Source: Anaeromassilibacillus senegalensis
Lineage (GTDB): Bacteria; Bacillota; Clostridia; Oscillospirales; Acutalibacteraceae
Direction: 5' to 3'
Length of the DNA stretch: 64,000 nucleotides
Assembly: GCF_021531715.1 (NCBI RefSeq)
Contig: NZ_JAFBIT010000003.1
Span: forward strand, 186,001 to 250,000
Below, piece by piece: positions 37,722-46,631 of the stretch (position 1 is its first letter; each line of letters opens with the position of its first letter). The translations under genes and the position numbers were made by a program. A model generated the notes under the pieces. The model saw nothing but the letters and a program-made list of their open reading frames with translations. It had not been told where the DNA came from and did no database searches.

Positions 37722-39284
37722 ATGGCAAGAGAATTTTTGTGCACCAAAACAGAGCCCGTCGTGCAGACGAAAGCCGGCAAGCTGCGCGGTTTTCGCCTCG
37801 ACGGTACATACGCGTTTCACGGCGTCAAGTACGCAGACGCCAAGCGCTTCCATCAGCCGGAGCCGGTTAAGCCCTGGGAGGGCATCAAAAACGCGCTCGC
37901 ATACGGCTATGTCTGCCCGATGCTGCGGCAGGATGAGCCCTCAAACGAGCTGATGGTTCCGCACCGCTACTGGCCGCTCGATGAAAACTGCCAGTATTTA
38001 AACATCTGGACGCAGTCGCTCGACCCCAAAGCGAAGAAGCCGGTGCTCGTCTGGCTGCACGGCGGCGGCTTTGCGGCGGGCTCGTCGATTGAGCACATCG
38101 CCTACGAGGGCGAAAACATGAGCAAGTACGGCGACGTCGTCGTGGTCTCGCTCAACCATCGCCTGAACATCCTCGGCTATCTCGATCTCTCGCCGTTTGG
38201 CGAGGAATACGAAAATTCCGCCAACGCGGGCAATGCGGACATGGTCGCGGCGCTCGAGTGGATTCACGAAAACATCGAAAACTTCGGCGGCGATCCGGAA
38301 AACGTCACGCTGTTCGGCCAGTCGGGCGGCGGCATGAAGGTGTGGACGCTGATGCAGACCCCGGCGGCGGACGGCTTGTTCCACAAGGGCGTCGTGCAGA
38401 GCGGCTGCATCGAGGGCTTTGTGCAGGCGGATGAGACGGACGGTACGGCAATTGTCACGGCGCTGATGGAAGAGCTCGGTACGGACGACGTCAAGACGCT
38501 TGAGACGATCCCGTACGCGCAGCTTGCCGCAGCATACAACAAGGTGATGCCCGAGGTCGCGAAAACCGGCGTGTATGTCGGCGGCAACCCCAAGGCAAAC
38601 GGTTGGTACGTCGGCGATCCGTGCGTTGTGGGCTTCACAGAGCACGCGAAGACGATCCCGGTCATGGTCGGTACGGTTCTGGGCGAGTTCTCGTTCATGC
38701 CCGCGCTTGATCCGGAGGAAAAAGCGGACGCGGCGCTGATCGAAGAGAAGCTGCAGAAGATGTATGGCGAGCACACCGAGGAGCTCAAGACGCTCTTTAA
38801 GAAAGCTTATCCAGATAAGGATATCAGCGACCTGCTGTTCATTGATTCGATCTTCCGCGCGCCGTCTATCGACTTCCTGCACAAGAAGGCGCAGCATCCC
38901 GAAAGCGGCACGTATTCGTATCTGATGTCTTACACCTTCCCGTACGACGGCGGACACATCGCGTGGCACTGCAGCGAGATTCCGTTTGTTTTCCACAACA
39001 CGAGCCTTGTGGCGGCATTCAACGAGCCGGGCGTGACCGATCTGCTCGAAAAGCAGATGTGCGACGCATGGCTGAATTTCGCGCGCACCGGCAAGCCCTC
39101 GAGCGACGCTCTGCCGGAGTGGCCCGCCTGCACGCCGGACGACGAGGCGACGATGGTCTTCGACAAGACCTGCGAGGTTCGCCACAATTACGACCACGAG
39201 CTGATTGCACTGCACAAGAAGGCCGCGCCCCCGTTCTTCTTCGGCGGCGGTGACGACGAGGAGGAGCAGAAGATTCAGCACTAA
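37722..39284 (+). CDS. Type-B carboxylesterase/lipase
   Basis: A 520-residue alpha/beta-hydrolase of the PnbA type. WLHGGGFAAGS forms the oxyanion hole and FGQSGGG the nucleophile elbow with Ser201; most relatives have GESAGG. A likely catalytic His is in FPYDGGHIAWHCSEIPF. There is no signal peptide, so it acts in the cytoplasm on small esters. It has its own promoter, operator-like repeat and terminator. Confidence 0.92.
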   Translation: MAREFLCTKTEPVVQTKAGKLRGFRLDGTYAFHGVKYADAKRFHQPEPVKPWEGIKNALAYGYVCPMLRQDEPSNELMVPHRYWPLDENCQYLNIWTQSLDPKAKKPVLVWLHGGGFAAGSSIEHIAYEGENMSKYGDVVVVSLNHRLNILGYLDLSPFGEEYENSANAGNADMVAALEWIHENIENFGGDPENVTLFGQSGGGMKVWTLMQTPAADGLFHKGVVQSGCIEGFVQADETDGTAIVTALMEELGTDDVKTLETIPYAQLAAAYNKVMPEVAKTGVYVGGNPKANGWYVGDPCVVGFTEHAKTIPVMVGTVLGEFSFMPALDPEEKADAALIEEKLQKMYGEHTEELKTLFKKAYPDKDISDLLFIDSIFRAPSIDFLHKKAQHPESGTYSYLMSYTFPYDGGHIAWHCSEIPFVFHNTSLVAAFNEPGVTDLLEKQMCDAWLNFARTGKPSSDALPEWPACTPDDEATMVFDKTCEVRHNYDHELIALHKKAAPPFFFGGGDDEEEQKIQH

Positions 39285-39300
39285 ACCATAAAGGTCTTGA

Positions 39301-39338
39301 AAAGCGGAGGTATCCCGTTTGGGATGCCTCCGCTTTCG
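39301..39338 (+). terminator. Terminator of the carboxylesterase gene
   Basis: A 16-bp stem with one G-U pair (39301-39316 with 39321-39336) and a GTTT loop; the T tract is short. Confidence 0.75.
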
Positions 39339-39381
39339 TGAGGGTAGCGGAGAGAATAATTTTGAATCAGGAGAATGCAGT

Positions 39382-39492
39382 ATGGAACAAATTGTAAAGG
39401 GCTACAGGGACGACGCGGCGCTGCATGTCTGGGGGGATATGGATATCCTTGAGGAAAAGAAGCTGATGTTCCCGCTGCTCGCGCACGCATAA
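39382..39492 (+). CDS. Short 36-residue frame, possible remnant of a GNAT gene
   Basis: ATG at 39382 has CAGGAG about seven bases upstream. The first 15 residues (MEQIVKGYRDDAALH) look like the start of a known type of GNAT acetyltransferase, but the rest does not and the frame ends after 36 codons. A collapsed gene is the simplest reading. It runs into the terminator shared with the minus-strand genes. Confidence 0.35.
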   Translation: MEQIVKGYRDDAALHVWGDMDILEEKKLMFPLLAHA

Positions 39493-39511
39493 GAGAAAAT
39501 CGACAAAACAA

Positions 39512-39539
39512 AAAGGCGGGTGCAGATGCACTCGCCTTT
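39512..39539. terminator. Terminator for the minus-strand isomerase gene
   Basis: A 13-bp stem with one G-U pair (39512-39524 with 39527-39539); on the minus strand a TTTTTGTTTTGT tract follows. Confidence 0.82.
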
Positions 39540-39552
39540 CGTTATGCGGATT

Positions 39553-40404
39553 TTACAGATTTGCCTTGAGCCAAGCGATGTCTTCTGCGAGGCAAGCGAC
39601 GCGATCCTGCGGATCGTTGTAGCTCGCTTCACGCTCCACAACGTAGATGACGTCGTCGCACTGCGCGTCGGCAGCCGCCTTGACAGCCTTCCAATCGACA
39701 ATGCCCTGACCCTGCGGAACATTCAGCTTGTCATGCTCTTCCTTCATCTTGAGGAACTCAGGCGGGAAAATCGGCTTGCCGTTCTCGTCGAGCTCGAACT
39801 TGAACGGCGGATACTCCTTATGACGGGAGCGCGGCTGCTTGGAGCCGATGACGCCGCCGTTTTCCTTGATGTGGATGGCGCCGATGCGTCCTGCGTGGCT
39901 GTTGATGAATTCCACCGGGTTGACACCAGCCGCGCTGCACCAACCGCAGTCAACCTGGAACGCAGTGACCTCGGGGTCGCAAGCGTCGATCAGCCAGTCG
40001 TAGAGGTACTTGCCCTCGTCCATGTAGAACTCATCGGTGTGGTTGTGGTAGCCGATCTTGATGCCATAGGGCTTCGCGATCTGGCCGAGGCGGTTCAGCT
40101 CTGCGGCGACCTCGAGCGCCTCTGCCTTGTTGCAGAAGTCGGTCATCGGGCAGATGATCAGCTTTGTGCCGAGCTCTGCGAAATAGGGGATGACCTCTTC
40201 GATCTTGTCGAGACCGACGTGCGCGGACGGAACCTTCAGACCGGTCTCTGCGAGAACCTTCTTCATTTCCTCGAGCGGAACCTCTGTGAAGTCCGCCGTG
40301 AACTCAGCGCCGGCAAAGCCGAGCTTTGCGATGGTCTGCAGCTTCTCGATCGGGGAAATCGGCTCGGAAATCAGGGAGTAGACCTGAACATTGATGTTTT
40401 CCAT
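39553..40404 (-). CDS. Sugar phosphate isomerase/epimerase family protein
   Basis: A 283-residue TIM barrel of the IolE/hydroxypyruvate-isomerase-like group. Metal residues are visible in IGYHNHTDEF, FQVDCGWC, HIKE and the last strand VVERE. It lies 87 bp after a Gfo/Idh oxidoreductase gene on the same strand, a pairing common in inositol and rare-sugar breakdown. GAAAGGTGG precedes ATG 40404; the open frame extends upstream without a site. Confidence 0.88.
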   Translation of the reverse strand: MENINVQVYSLISEPISPIEKLQTIAKLGFAGAEFTADFTEVPLEEMKKVLAETGLKVPSAHVGLDKIEEVIPYFAELGTKLIICPMTDFCNKAEALEVAAELNRLGQIAKPYGIKIGYHNHTDEFYMDEGKYLYDWLIDACDPEVTAFQVDCGWCSAAGVNPVEFINSHAGRIGAIHIKENGGVIGSKQPRSRHKEYPPFKFELDENGKPIFPPEFLKMKEEHDKLNVPQGQGIVDWKAVKAAADAQCDDVIYVVEREASYNDPQDRVACLAEDIAWLKANL

Positions 40405-40452
40405 GGGAAAAATCCACCTTTCTTCCATCGTTTTTATGGGACTATAAAGGAA

Positions 40453-40477
40453 ATGCGGCGGCATAACGCCGCCGCAT
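40453..40477. repeat. Intercistronic palindrome in the Gfo-isomerase operon
   Basis: ATGCGGCGGC (40453-40462) pairs with GCCGCCGCAT (40468-40477). It may stabilise mRNA ends or slow read-through. Confidence 0.55.
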
Positions 40478-40491
40478 CGAAATGGTTTGCA

Positions 40492-41637
40492 TTAGTCGTA
40501 GATCGGTCTGCCTGTGACTTCGTCGAAGTAAACCGGCTTATTGTGCTTGGAAGAATAGTAGATCGCGTCCAGAATCTTCGTGACGGTATAAGCCTGATCC
40601 GCTGTGACGAACAGCTCGCCCTCGCCCTTCAGAGCCTTGACCCAGATCTCAGCTTCCTTGGACTTCGGTGCCGGACCCTGAGAGAAGCCCGGGATGTACG
40701 GCTGAACCTTATTGCCAACCCAGGAGATCGTCGGCTGTGCCGCGACGACATGGTTGAGGCGGACACGGTTTTCCTTCGTGTCGAGACCGCCCTTTGTGCC
40801 GGCGAGCATGGTGAACGCCTGGTTGTTTGCGCCGTACTCTTCAGCCATGTTGATCGCCCAGGAAGCGCGCAGGTTGATGACAGCGCCGTTCTTCATCTTG
40901 ATGTGACCGACAGCGGAATCCTCAACGTCGTAGGTCTCGTTGTTCCAGTTGTCGAACTCACCGCGATGGTTGACCTGGCCCTGATGCTCCGGATCGAGGA
41001 GGGTGCCGAGCTTCTCAAAGGAAGTACCGACAACGTACTCGACGTCGTAGTTGTTCATGAGGAACAGGGTGAGATCGAGGGCATGTGTGCCGATATCGAT
41101 CAGCGGACCGCCGCCCTGCTTGGACTTGTCCGTGAACACGCCCCATGTCGGAACGCCACGGCGGCGCAGGTAGGTAGCCTCAGCATAGTAAACATCGCCC
41201 AGCCAGCCGTCGTCGACGACCTTCTTCGCGACCTGGTTCTCAGCGAAATGACGGTACTGATAGCCGATGGTCAGCATCTTACCGGTTCTGTCTCTCGCCT
41301 CGAGCATCTTCTTCGCATCCGCCTCTGTAGCAGCCATCGGCTTCTCGCAGAGAACGTGCTTACCGGCCTCAAGAGCCGCGATTGTGATCTCGCAGTGTGC
41401 GATATTCGGTGTCAGAACATGAACAGCATCGATGGTCGGGTCAGCCAGAAGCTCCTTGTAGTCTGTGTAGACCTTCGCGTCCGGTGTGCCGTATTCCTTT
41501 GCAGCCTTCTCAGCTCTCTCGATGATGAGATCGCAGAATGCGCACATATCGACGCCTTCCTGTGTGGACATGCCCGGGAAGTGCTTGCCGTTTGCGATAC
41601 CGCCGCAGCCGATGAAGCCAACTCTTACATTTGCCAT
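40492..41637 (-). CDS. Gfo/Idh/MocA-family NAD(P)-dependent oxidoreductase
   Basis: A 381-residue sugar or inositol dehydrogenase type. A Rossmann fold opens it (VGFIGCGGIANGKH), CEKPMAATEADAKKM is the usual cofactor and Lys motif, and GGGPLIDIGTHALDL holds the Asp-His catalytic pair. The substrate is unknown. GGAGAA lies before ATG 41637. It leads a two-gene operon with the isomerase. Confidence 0.93.
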   Translation of the reverse strand: MANVRVGFIGCGGIANGKHFPGMSTQEGVDMCAFCDLIIERAEKAAKEYGTPDAKVYTDYKELLADPTIDAVHVLTPNIAHCEITIAALEAGKHVLCEKPMAATEADAKKMLEARDRTGKMLTIGYQYRHFAENQVAKKVVDDGWLGDVYYAEATYLRRRGVPTWGVFTDKSKQGGGPLIDIGTHALDLTLFLMNNYDVEYVVGTSFEKLGTLLDPEHQGQVNHRGEFDNWNNETYDVEDSAVGHIKMKNGAVINLRASWAINMAEEYGANNQAFTMLAGTKGGLDTKENRVRLNHVVAAQPTISWVGNKVQPYIPGFSQGPAPKSKEAEIWVKALKGEGELFVTADQAYTVTKILDAIYYSSKHNKPVYFDEVTGRPIYD

Positions 41638-41699
41638 TGGAATTCTCCTCCTAGTCATTGACGGGCTTGGGAACCCGCAGTATTTAAGATTACAAGTTC

Positions 41700-41728
41700 A
41701 TTTTACAGTATTCATTTGGAAAAGTAAA
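41700..41728 (-). promoter_or_regulatory. Promoter of the Gfo/Idh operon
   Basis: Minus strand: TTTACT (41728-41723), 17 bases, TAAAAT (41705-41700). Confidence 0.8.
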
Positions 41729-41799
41729 TACCCTTTTGTGAAAAAAGCGGACCTGTACAAGTTTTATTTTAAGGATTTATGAATCTTGATGGGATAAAT

Positions 41800-43239
41800 T
41801 TAATATTGTTTGCCCCAGAAAACCATGTGCTTGGCGGGCTTGCCGCAGCAGACGCAGGTATCGGCGAGATGCTCCTCGTTGAACGGGATGCAGCGGGACT
41901 TGACACCGCCGGTCAGCTCCTTGAGCTTGTCCTCGCATTCGCTGTCGCCGCACCACATCGCCTTGATGAAGCCGGGCTTGTTCGCGGCGGTATCCACAAA
42001 CTCGTCGAGCGTCGTCGCGGTGTAGGTCTTCTCCTTCAGGTTCTGGAGCGCGCGCTCGTACAGGCCGTTGTGCACCGCCTCGAGTGCCTTCTCGATTTCC
42101 TCCTCGAGGTTGTCGAGCGAGACGAAAAGCTTCTCGCGCGTGTCGCGGCGAACGAGGACACACTGGTTCTTCTCGATGTCCTTCGGGCCGATCTCCAGAC
42201 GCAGCGGCACGCCCTGCATCTCGTACTGGCTGAACTTCCAGCCGGGGGAGTTGTCGGTATCGTCGAGCTTCACGCGGAACTTCGTCTTGAGCGATTCATA
42301 AAGTGCGTTCGCCTTGTCGAGCACGCCGGGCTTGTGCTGTGCAATCGGGATGATCGCGAGCTGGATCGGGGCGACCTTCGGCGGCAGAACGAGGCCGTTG
42401 TCGTCGCCGTGCACCATGATGATCGCGCCGATCATGCGCGTGGAGACGCCCCAGGAGGTCTGGTGCGGGTGCTGCAGCGTGTTGTCGCGGCCGGTGAAGG
42501 TGATGTCGAAATTCTTCGCCCAGCCGTCGCCGAAGTAGTGGCTCGTGCCGCCCTGCAGCGCGACGCCGTTGTGCATCATCGGCTCGATCGTATACGTCGC
42601 GACCGCGCCGGCGAACTTTTCCTTCTCGGTTTTCTGACCGGTTACGGCCGGGATGGCGAGGACGTTCTTGTAGAACTCCTCATAGATGCGCAGCATGCCG
42701 AGTGTCTCTTCCATCGCTTCCTGGGCGGTTTCGTGCATCGTGTGGCCCTCCTGCCACAGGAACTCGGAGGAGCGCAGGAACGGACGCGTTGTCTTTTCCC
42801 AGCGCACGACGGAGCACCACTGGTTGTAGAGCTTCGGCAGGTCGCGGTAGGACTTGATGATCTTCTGATAGTGCTCGCAGAAGAGAATCTCGCTCGTCGG
42901 GCGCACGCACAGGCGCTCGGAGAGCTTTTCGCTGCCGCCCTCGGTGACCCACGCCACCTCCGGCGCGAAGCCCTTCACGTGATCCTTTTCCTTCTGGAGA
43001 AGCGATTCCGGGATAAACAGCGGCATGTATACGTTCTGGTGGCCGGTCGCCTTAAAGCGGCTGTCCAGCTCACGCTGGATGTTTTCCCAGATCGCATAGC
43101 CGTACGGCTGGATAATCATGCAGCCCTTGACGCTGGAATAATCCATCAGCTCGGCCTTTTTGACAATATCGGTGTACCATTTGGAAAAGTCGACGTCCAT
43201 CGAGGTGATGTCGTCCACCATCTTTTTCTGATTCGCCAA
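41800..43239 (-). CDS. proS: Prolyl-tRNA synthetase, archaeal/eukaryotic type
   Basis: A 479-residue class II synthetase of the short type without the editing insertion. Motif 1 to 3 regions are clear: [26 protein letters not shown], and [18 protein letters not shown]. The C-terminal zinc-like domain has CEDK...CIPF...[12 protein letters not shown] at 43239 is preferred (GAAAGGA ten bases upstream); an ATG six codons later is an alternative. It has a good promoter and no T-box. Confidence 0.95.
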   Translation of the reverse strand: MANQKKMVDDITSMDVDFSKWYTDIVKKAELMDYSSVKGCMIIQPYGYAIWENIQRELDSRFKATGHQNVYMPLFIPESLLQKEKDHVKGFAPEVAWVTEGGSEKLSERLCVRPTSEILFCEHYQKIIKSYRDLPKLYNQWCSVVRWEKTTRPFLRSSEFLWQEGHTMHETAQEAMEETLGMLRIYEEFYKNVLAIPAVTGQKTEKEKFAGAVATYTIEPMMHNGVALQGGTSHYFGDGWAKNFDITFTGRDNTLQHPHQTSWGVSTRMIGAIIMVHGDDNGLVLPPKVAPIQLAIIPIAQHKPGVLDKANALYESLKTKFRVKLDDTDNSPGWKFSQYEMQGVPLRLEIGPKDIEKNQCVLVRRDTREKLFVSLDNLEEEIEKALEAVHNGLYERALQNLKEKTYTATTLDEFVDTAANKPGFIKAMWCGDSECEDKLKELTGGVKSRCIPFNEEHLADTCVCCGKPAKHMVFWGKQY

Positions 43240-43289
43240 AAGAATTCATTCCTTTCACAGGTTGTTTTATCGGGTCGTGTCGTCCCTTT

Positions 43290-43318
43290 ATTATAGCGAA
43301 TGGCACCGCGAAAAGCAA
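43290..43318 (-). promoter_or_regulatory. Promoter of proS
   Basis: Minus strand: TTGCTT (43318-43313), 17 bases, TATAAT (43295-43290). Confidence 0.85.
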
Positions 43319-43358
43319 GCGGTTTTGCGCGGTTTAGGGCGCTTTTTGCGGCAAAAAA

Positions 43359-43390
43359 AGAGCGGGCAGCGTGTGTGCTGTCCGCTCTTG
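43359..43390 (-). terminator. Terminator of acpP
   Basis: AGAGCGG...CCGCTCT arms around a short loop, with seven T residues on the minus strand. Confidence 0.85.
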
Positions 43391-43403
43391 GTATGCATGA
43401 AAA

Positions 43404-43631
43404 TTACTGGTGATTTTCGATGAACTGCACGATCGCACCGACGGTCTTGAGGTTTTCAACTTCCTCATCCGGGACTTCGACGTTGAATTCGTCCTCAATG
43501 CACATGATGAGATCGATGACCGCGAGGGAATCCGCGTCCAGATCGTCAACCAGATTGGAATCCTCATTGATGATGGACGGATCGACGCTGAGCTGATCCG
43601 CAAGAATTTCGATGACCTTATCCAGAACCAT
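43404..43631 (-). CDS. acpP: Acyl carrier protein (housekeeping type)
   Basis: A 75-residue ACP with the phosphopantetheine site DADSLAVIDL (Ser35). Its acidic helix 2 and typical length suggest fatty-acid synthesis. It is monocistronic between a strong promoter and a terminator. It is the second ACP in the window; the other serves the MBOAT operon. AGGAGG lies eight bases before ATG 43631. Confidence 0.95.
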   Translation of the reverse strand: MVLDKVIEILADQLSVDPSIINEDSNLVDDLDADSLAVIDLIMCIEDEFNVEVPDEEVENLKTVGAIVQFIENHQ

Positions 43632-43732
43632 TTTGTTTTCCTCCTGTATCATAGTCAAGTTCATGCCCTGTACCGACTGCCGTATGGACAAAATGCCGCG
43701 GACATGGTACAATCGATGTGTACTTTACCTAC

Positions 43733-43761
43733 ATTGTATTGATGCGCGGATTATTTGTCAA
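43733..43761 (-). promoter_or_regulatory. Promoter of acpP
   Basis: Minus strand: TTGACA (43761-43756), 17 bases, TACAAT (43738-43733). A weaker plus-strand pair for aroE (TTGATG 43739, TATGCA 43762) overlaps it. Confidence 0.85.
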
Positions 43762-43807
43762 TATGCAATCGCAAATTTTTTCCGTGCCGGAAAGGAAGAC
43801 CCCAAAA

Positions 43808-44692
43808 ATGCGCCTCAATCGCTTTGCCGTGATCGGACATCCGATCGGACACACGATGTCCCCGTTTATTCATGACCGCCTGTTTTCGCTCTCCGGGCTT
43901 TCCCCGCGCTATGATGTGCTGGATGTGCCCTCCATTGAGGAGCAGCTGGAAGTGCTCCGCGCGCTGGACGGCTTTAACATCACGATCCCGCACAAGAGCG
44001 CGATCATCCCGCTCCTCGATGCGATTGACGAAAAGGCGCGGCTGTTCGGCTCCGTCAACACGGTGAAGGCGGAGGATGGCCGCCTGACCGGCTACACCAC
44101 GGACGGCGTCGGCTGCAGAAAGGCGCTCGCGCGCTTCGGGCTCGACTTTTCGGGCCGTCTGCTCATGCTCGGCCGCGGCGGCGCGGCGCACGCCATCGCG
44201 TTTGAAGCGGTGCTTTCCTCCGACGCGCCGGTGATGGATTTCGCCTGCCGGGAGGAATCTATGGAAAAGGCGCAGGTGCTCTGTGCGGAGCTTTCCGCGC
44301 TCTGCGAAAAGCAGGGGAAGCGCGGCGCGTTCCGCGTGCTGAGCTACGCCGAACTTGCGGCAGAGGACACGCGGTATGACCTCGTGCTCAACACGACGAG
44401 CGTCGGTATGTACCCGAACGCGGGCAAAAGTGCCGTCGGCGCGCCGGTGCTCATGCGCTGCTCGGCGGCGTTCGACGCGGTGTACAACCCCGGTGAGACG
44501 GAATTCCTGCGCCTTGCGGGGGAAAACGGGCTGAAAACCGTGGGCGGCATGGGAATGCTCGTCTGTCAGGCTGTGGCGGCGCACGAGATCTGGTACGGCG
44601 CTGTGTTTGCGGATGCGGATATTGAGCGGCTGATCCGCGATGCGGAGGCGGAAACCGAGCGCGTGTTCGGCGCAAAGAAAGGGAATGCGTAA
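43808..44692 (+). CDS. aroE: Shikimate dehydrogenase
   Basis: A 294-residue NADP-dependent enzyme that reduces 3-dehydroshikimate. The N-terminus VIGHPIGHTMSPFIHD, NITIPHKSAI with the catalytic Lys, and NTTSVGMYPN are diagnostic. The nucleotide loop is GRGGAAHA. ATG 43808 has GGAAAGGAAG upstream and matches the family start; the open frame further up overlaps the acpP promoter. aroK follows at once. Confidence 0.95.
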   Translation: MRLNRFAVIGHPIGHTMSPFIHDRLFSLSGLSPRYDVLDVPSIEEQLEVLRALDGFNITIPHKSAIIPLLDAIDEKARLFGSVNTVKAEDGRLTGYTTDGVGCRKALARFGLDFSGRLLMLGRGGAAHAIAFEAVLSSDAPVMDFACREESMEKAQVLCAELSALCEKQGKRGAFRVLSYAELAAEDTRYDLVLNTTSVGMYPNAGKSAVGAPVLMRCSAAFDAVYNPGETEFLRLAGENGLKTVGGMGMLVCQAVAAHEIWYGAVFADADIERLIRDAEAETERVFGAKKGNA

Positions 44693-44696
44693 CGGT

Positions 44697-45281
44697 ATGA
44701 ACGAAAAAACAGCGAACGGCAACATCGTCCTGAGCGGCTTCATGGGCTGCGGCAAGACGACGGTCGGGCGGCGGCTCGCTGCGGCGCTCGGCATGAAATT
44801 TGTCGATATGGATCTGTATATTGAGAAAAAGACAGGAAAGACGGTCAGGGAAATCTTTGATGAATACGGCGAGGCATATTTCCGCGCGCTTGAGACGGAG
44901 ACGGTGCGCGAGCTTTCCGAAAGCAAGGACTACGTGATCGCGACCGGCGGCGGCACGCTGATGCAGCCGCAGAACGTGGAGGAATTTCATCGGGGCGGCG
45001 GCACAGTCTATTATCTGGACGTTCCGCTTGCCGCTTTGCAGGAACGGCTGAAAAATGACAGGCGCCGCCCGCTTCTGCAGACGCCGGACCGTCGGGCGGT
45101 GATTGAGCGGCTTTTGAACGAGCGCAAGCCGAAGTATCTGGCGAGCGCCGACATCGTGGTGGATGCGGGCGCGCCGACCGTTGTCGTCGTGGAGCGCATC
45201 TGCGCTCTGCGGGGCGTGAAAACGTCCGGACGGCGCCATCAGGGCGGCAAAAAGCGCGGCGGGGCGCAAGAAAAGACTTGA
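44697..45281 (+). CDS. aroK: Shikimate kinase
   Basis: A 194-residue P-loop kinase. Walker A is GFMGCGKTTVGRRLA; VDMDLYIEKK, GEAYFRALE and ATGGGTLM bind shikimate. The C-terminal 20 residues are basic and extra (GRRHQGGKKRGG). Start is ATG 44697; ATG 44685 is an alternative but overlaps the GGGA site. The promoter for the following aro operon begins inside its last codons. Confidence 0.94.
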   Translation: MNEKTANGNIVLSGFMGCGKTTVGRRLAAALGMKFVDMDLYIEKKTGKTVREIFDEYGEAYFRALETETVRELSESKDYVIATGGGTLMQPQNVEEFHRGGGTVYYLDVPLAALQERLKNDRRRPLLQTPDRRAVIERLLNERKPKYLASADIVVDAGAPTVVVVERICALRGVKTSGRRHQGGKKRGGAQEKT

Positions 45282-45306
45282 CAAAGCGCGCGGTGGGCGG
45301 TAAAAT
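45278..45306 (+). promoter_or_regulatory. Promoter of the aroF-tyrA-aroB-aroA-aroC-pheA operon
   Basis: TTGACA at 45278-45283, 17 bases, TAAAAT at 45301-45306. It makes a leader of about 290 bases before aroF. Confidence 0.88.
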
Positions 45307-45353
45307 TTTAGCAATCGGTTTTTACCGGACGTACAGCAAAGGATGGTTTTTCC

Positions 45354-45485
45354 ATGCGTTCCGCCTTGTTCACAAGACGATTTACAAAGTATTGCAGCAC
45401 ACGATTTTACAGCGTGTGCTTTTCGTCGTACGTGAATATCCCGGGTAACGCTTGTCCGGCCTGTGGCGCAGTTTCTGCGCGATAA
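45354..45485 (+). CDS. Aromatic-rich leader peptide (attenuation)
   Basis: A 43-codon frame starts at ATG 45354 with AAAGGA about ten bases upstream. Seven of residues 6-26 are Phe or Tyr (Phe6, Phe10, Tyr13, Phe18, Tyr19, Phe23, Tyr26), the pattern expected of a leader peptide that senses charged tRNA-Phe and tRNA-Tyr. A hairpin (45396-45403 with 45413-45420) lies inside it, a second nested one (45455-45490) covers its end, and a terminator follows at 45516. The downstream operon makes Phe and Tyr, so the sense fits. It is a prediction; no homologue is known to me. Confidence 0.6.
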   Translation: MRSALFTRRFTKYCSTRFYSVCFSSYVNIPGNACPACGAVSAR

Positions 45486-45515
45486 CCGGATTTTCTGCAG
45501 GTACAGCATAATGTC

Positions 45516-45546
45516 AAGCGGAGCCGTCAGGGGCTCCGCTTTTTTG
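45516..45546 (+). terminator. Attenuator terminator before aroF
   Basis: A perfect 10-bp GC-rich stem (45516-45525 with 45532-45541) with a six-base loop, followed by a T run. It lies between the promoter and aroF with no complete gene before it apart from the leader peptide. Confidence 0.88.
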
Positions 45547-45607
45547 TTTCGGGCCGACCGCCCACAGCGGAGTGCAGGCGCTCCGGAAGAAAGGAAAGGG
45601 ACAGAAA

Positions 45608-46621
45608 ATGATCATCGTATTAAAATCCAATCGCAGTGAAGAGCAGGTTCAGAAATTCATCTCCATGCTCACCGACCGCTATGACGTCACCGTCAACACG
45701 TGGGTCGGCACGCATTCCACCGTGCTCGGCCTGCTCGGCGATACAGCCGCCGTAGACGGTGAATATATCGCGGCGCAGGACATCGTAGAGAGCGTCAAGC
45801 GCGTGCAGGAGCCGTATAAGAAGGCGAACCGCAAATTCCACCCGGACGACACCGTGATCACGCTGCCGACCGGGCAGAAAATCGGAGACGGCTCGCTGGC
45901 ACTGATCGCCGGTCCGTGCTCTGTGGAAAACGAGGCGCAGATCTGCTGCGTCGCCGAGCGCGTCAAGGCGGCGGGCGCTTCGTTCCTGCGCGGCGGCGCA
46001 TTCAAGCCGCGCACCTCGCCGTATGCGTTTCAGGGCTTGAAGGCAGAGGGCATCGAGCTGCTGAAAAAGGCAAAGGCGAAAACTGGCCTGCCGATTGTCA
46101 CGGAGATCATGAGCATCAGCCATCTCGATCTCTTCGAGGACGTCGATGTGATCCAGGTCGGCGCGCGCAACATGCAGAACTTCGAGCTTTTGAAGGCGCT
46201 GGGCCATGTAAACAAGCCGATCCTCTTGAAGCGCGGCCTCGCCAACACGATTGAGGAGCTTCTGATGAGCGCCGAATATATCATGGCGGGCGGCAACGAC
46301 CAAGTCATCCTCTGCGAGCGCGGCATCCGCACCTACGAGACGTTTACGCGCAACACGCTCGATATTTCCGCCGTGCCGATTCTGAAAAAGCTCTCGCACC
46401 TGCCGGTTATCATTGACCCGAGCCATGCGAGCGGCATCAACTGGCTCGTCGAGCCGCTGGCCATGGCGGCGGCCGCCGTCGGCGCGGACGGCCTCATCAT
46501 CGAGGTGCACAACAACCCAAGCTGCGCGCTGTGCGACGGCGCGCAGTCGCTGACGCCCGACCAGTTCGACGTGCTCGCCAAAAAGGTTCAGCGCGTGTCC
46601 GAGACGGTCAAGTCGCTGTAA
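45608..46621 (+). CDS. aroF: 3-deoxy-7-phosphoheptulonate (DAHP) synthase, type I beta with N-terminal regulatory domain
   Basis: A 337-residue enzyme that joins PEP and erythrose 4-phosphate, the first step of the shikimate pathway. Residues 1-70 form the ferredoxin-like regulatory domain usual in Firmicutes; the barrel has AGPCSVEN, GGAFKPRTSPYAFQG, LLKRG and IDPSHASG. It follows the attenuator and leads a six-gene operon. ATG 45608 is preferred to an upstream frame start that overlaps the AAGGAAAGGGA site. Confidence 0.96.
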   Translation: MIIVLKSNRSEEQVQKFISMLTDRYDVTVNTWVGTHSTVLGLLGDTAAVDGEYIAAQDIVESVKRVQEPYKKANRKFHPDDTVITLPTGQKIGDGSLALIAGPCSVENEAQICCVAERVKAAGASFLRGGAFKPRTSPYAFQGLKAEGIELLKKAKAKTGLPIVTEIMSISHLDLFEDVDVIQVGARNMQNFELLKALGHVNKPILLKRGLANTIEELLMSAEYIMAGGNDQVILCERGIRTYETFTRNTLDISAVPILKKLSHLPVIIDPSHASGINWLVEPLAMAAAAVGADGLIIEVHNNPSCALCDGAQSLTPDQFDVLAKKVQRVSETVKSL

Positions 46622-46631
46622 GGAGAGAATT

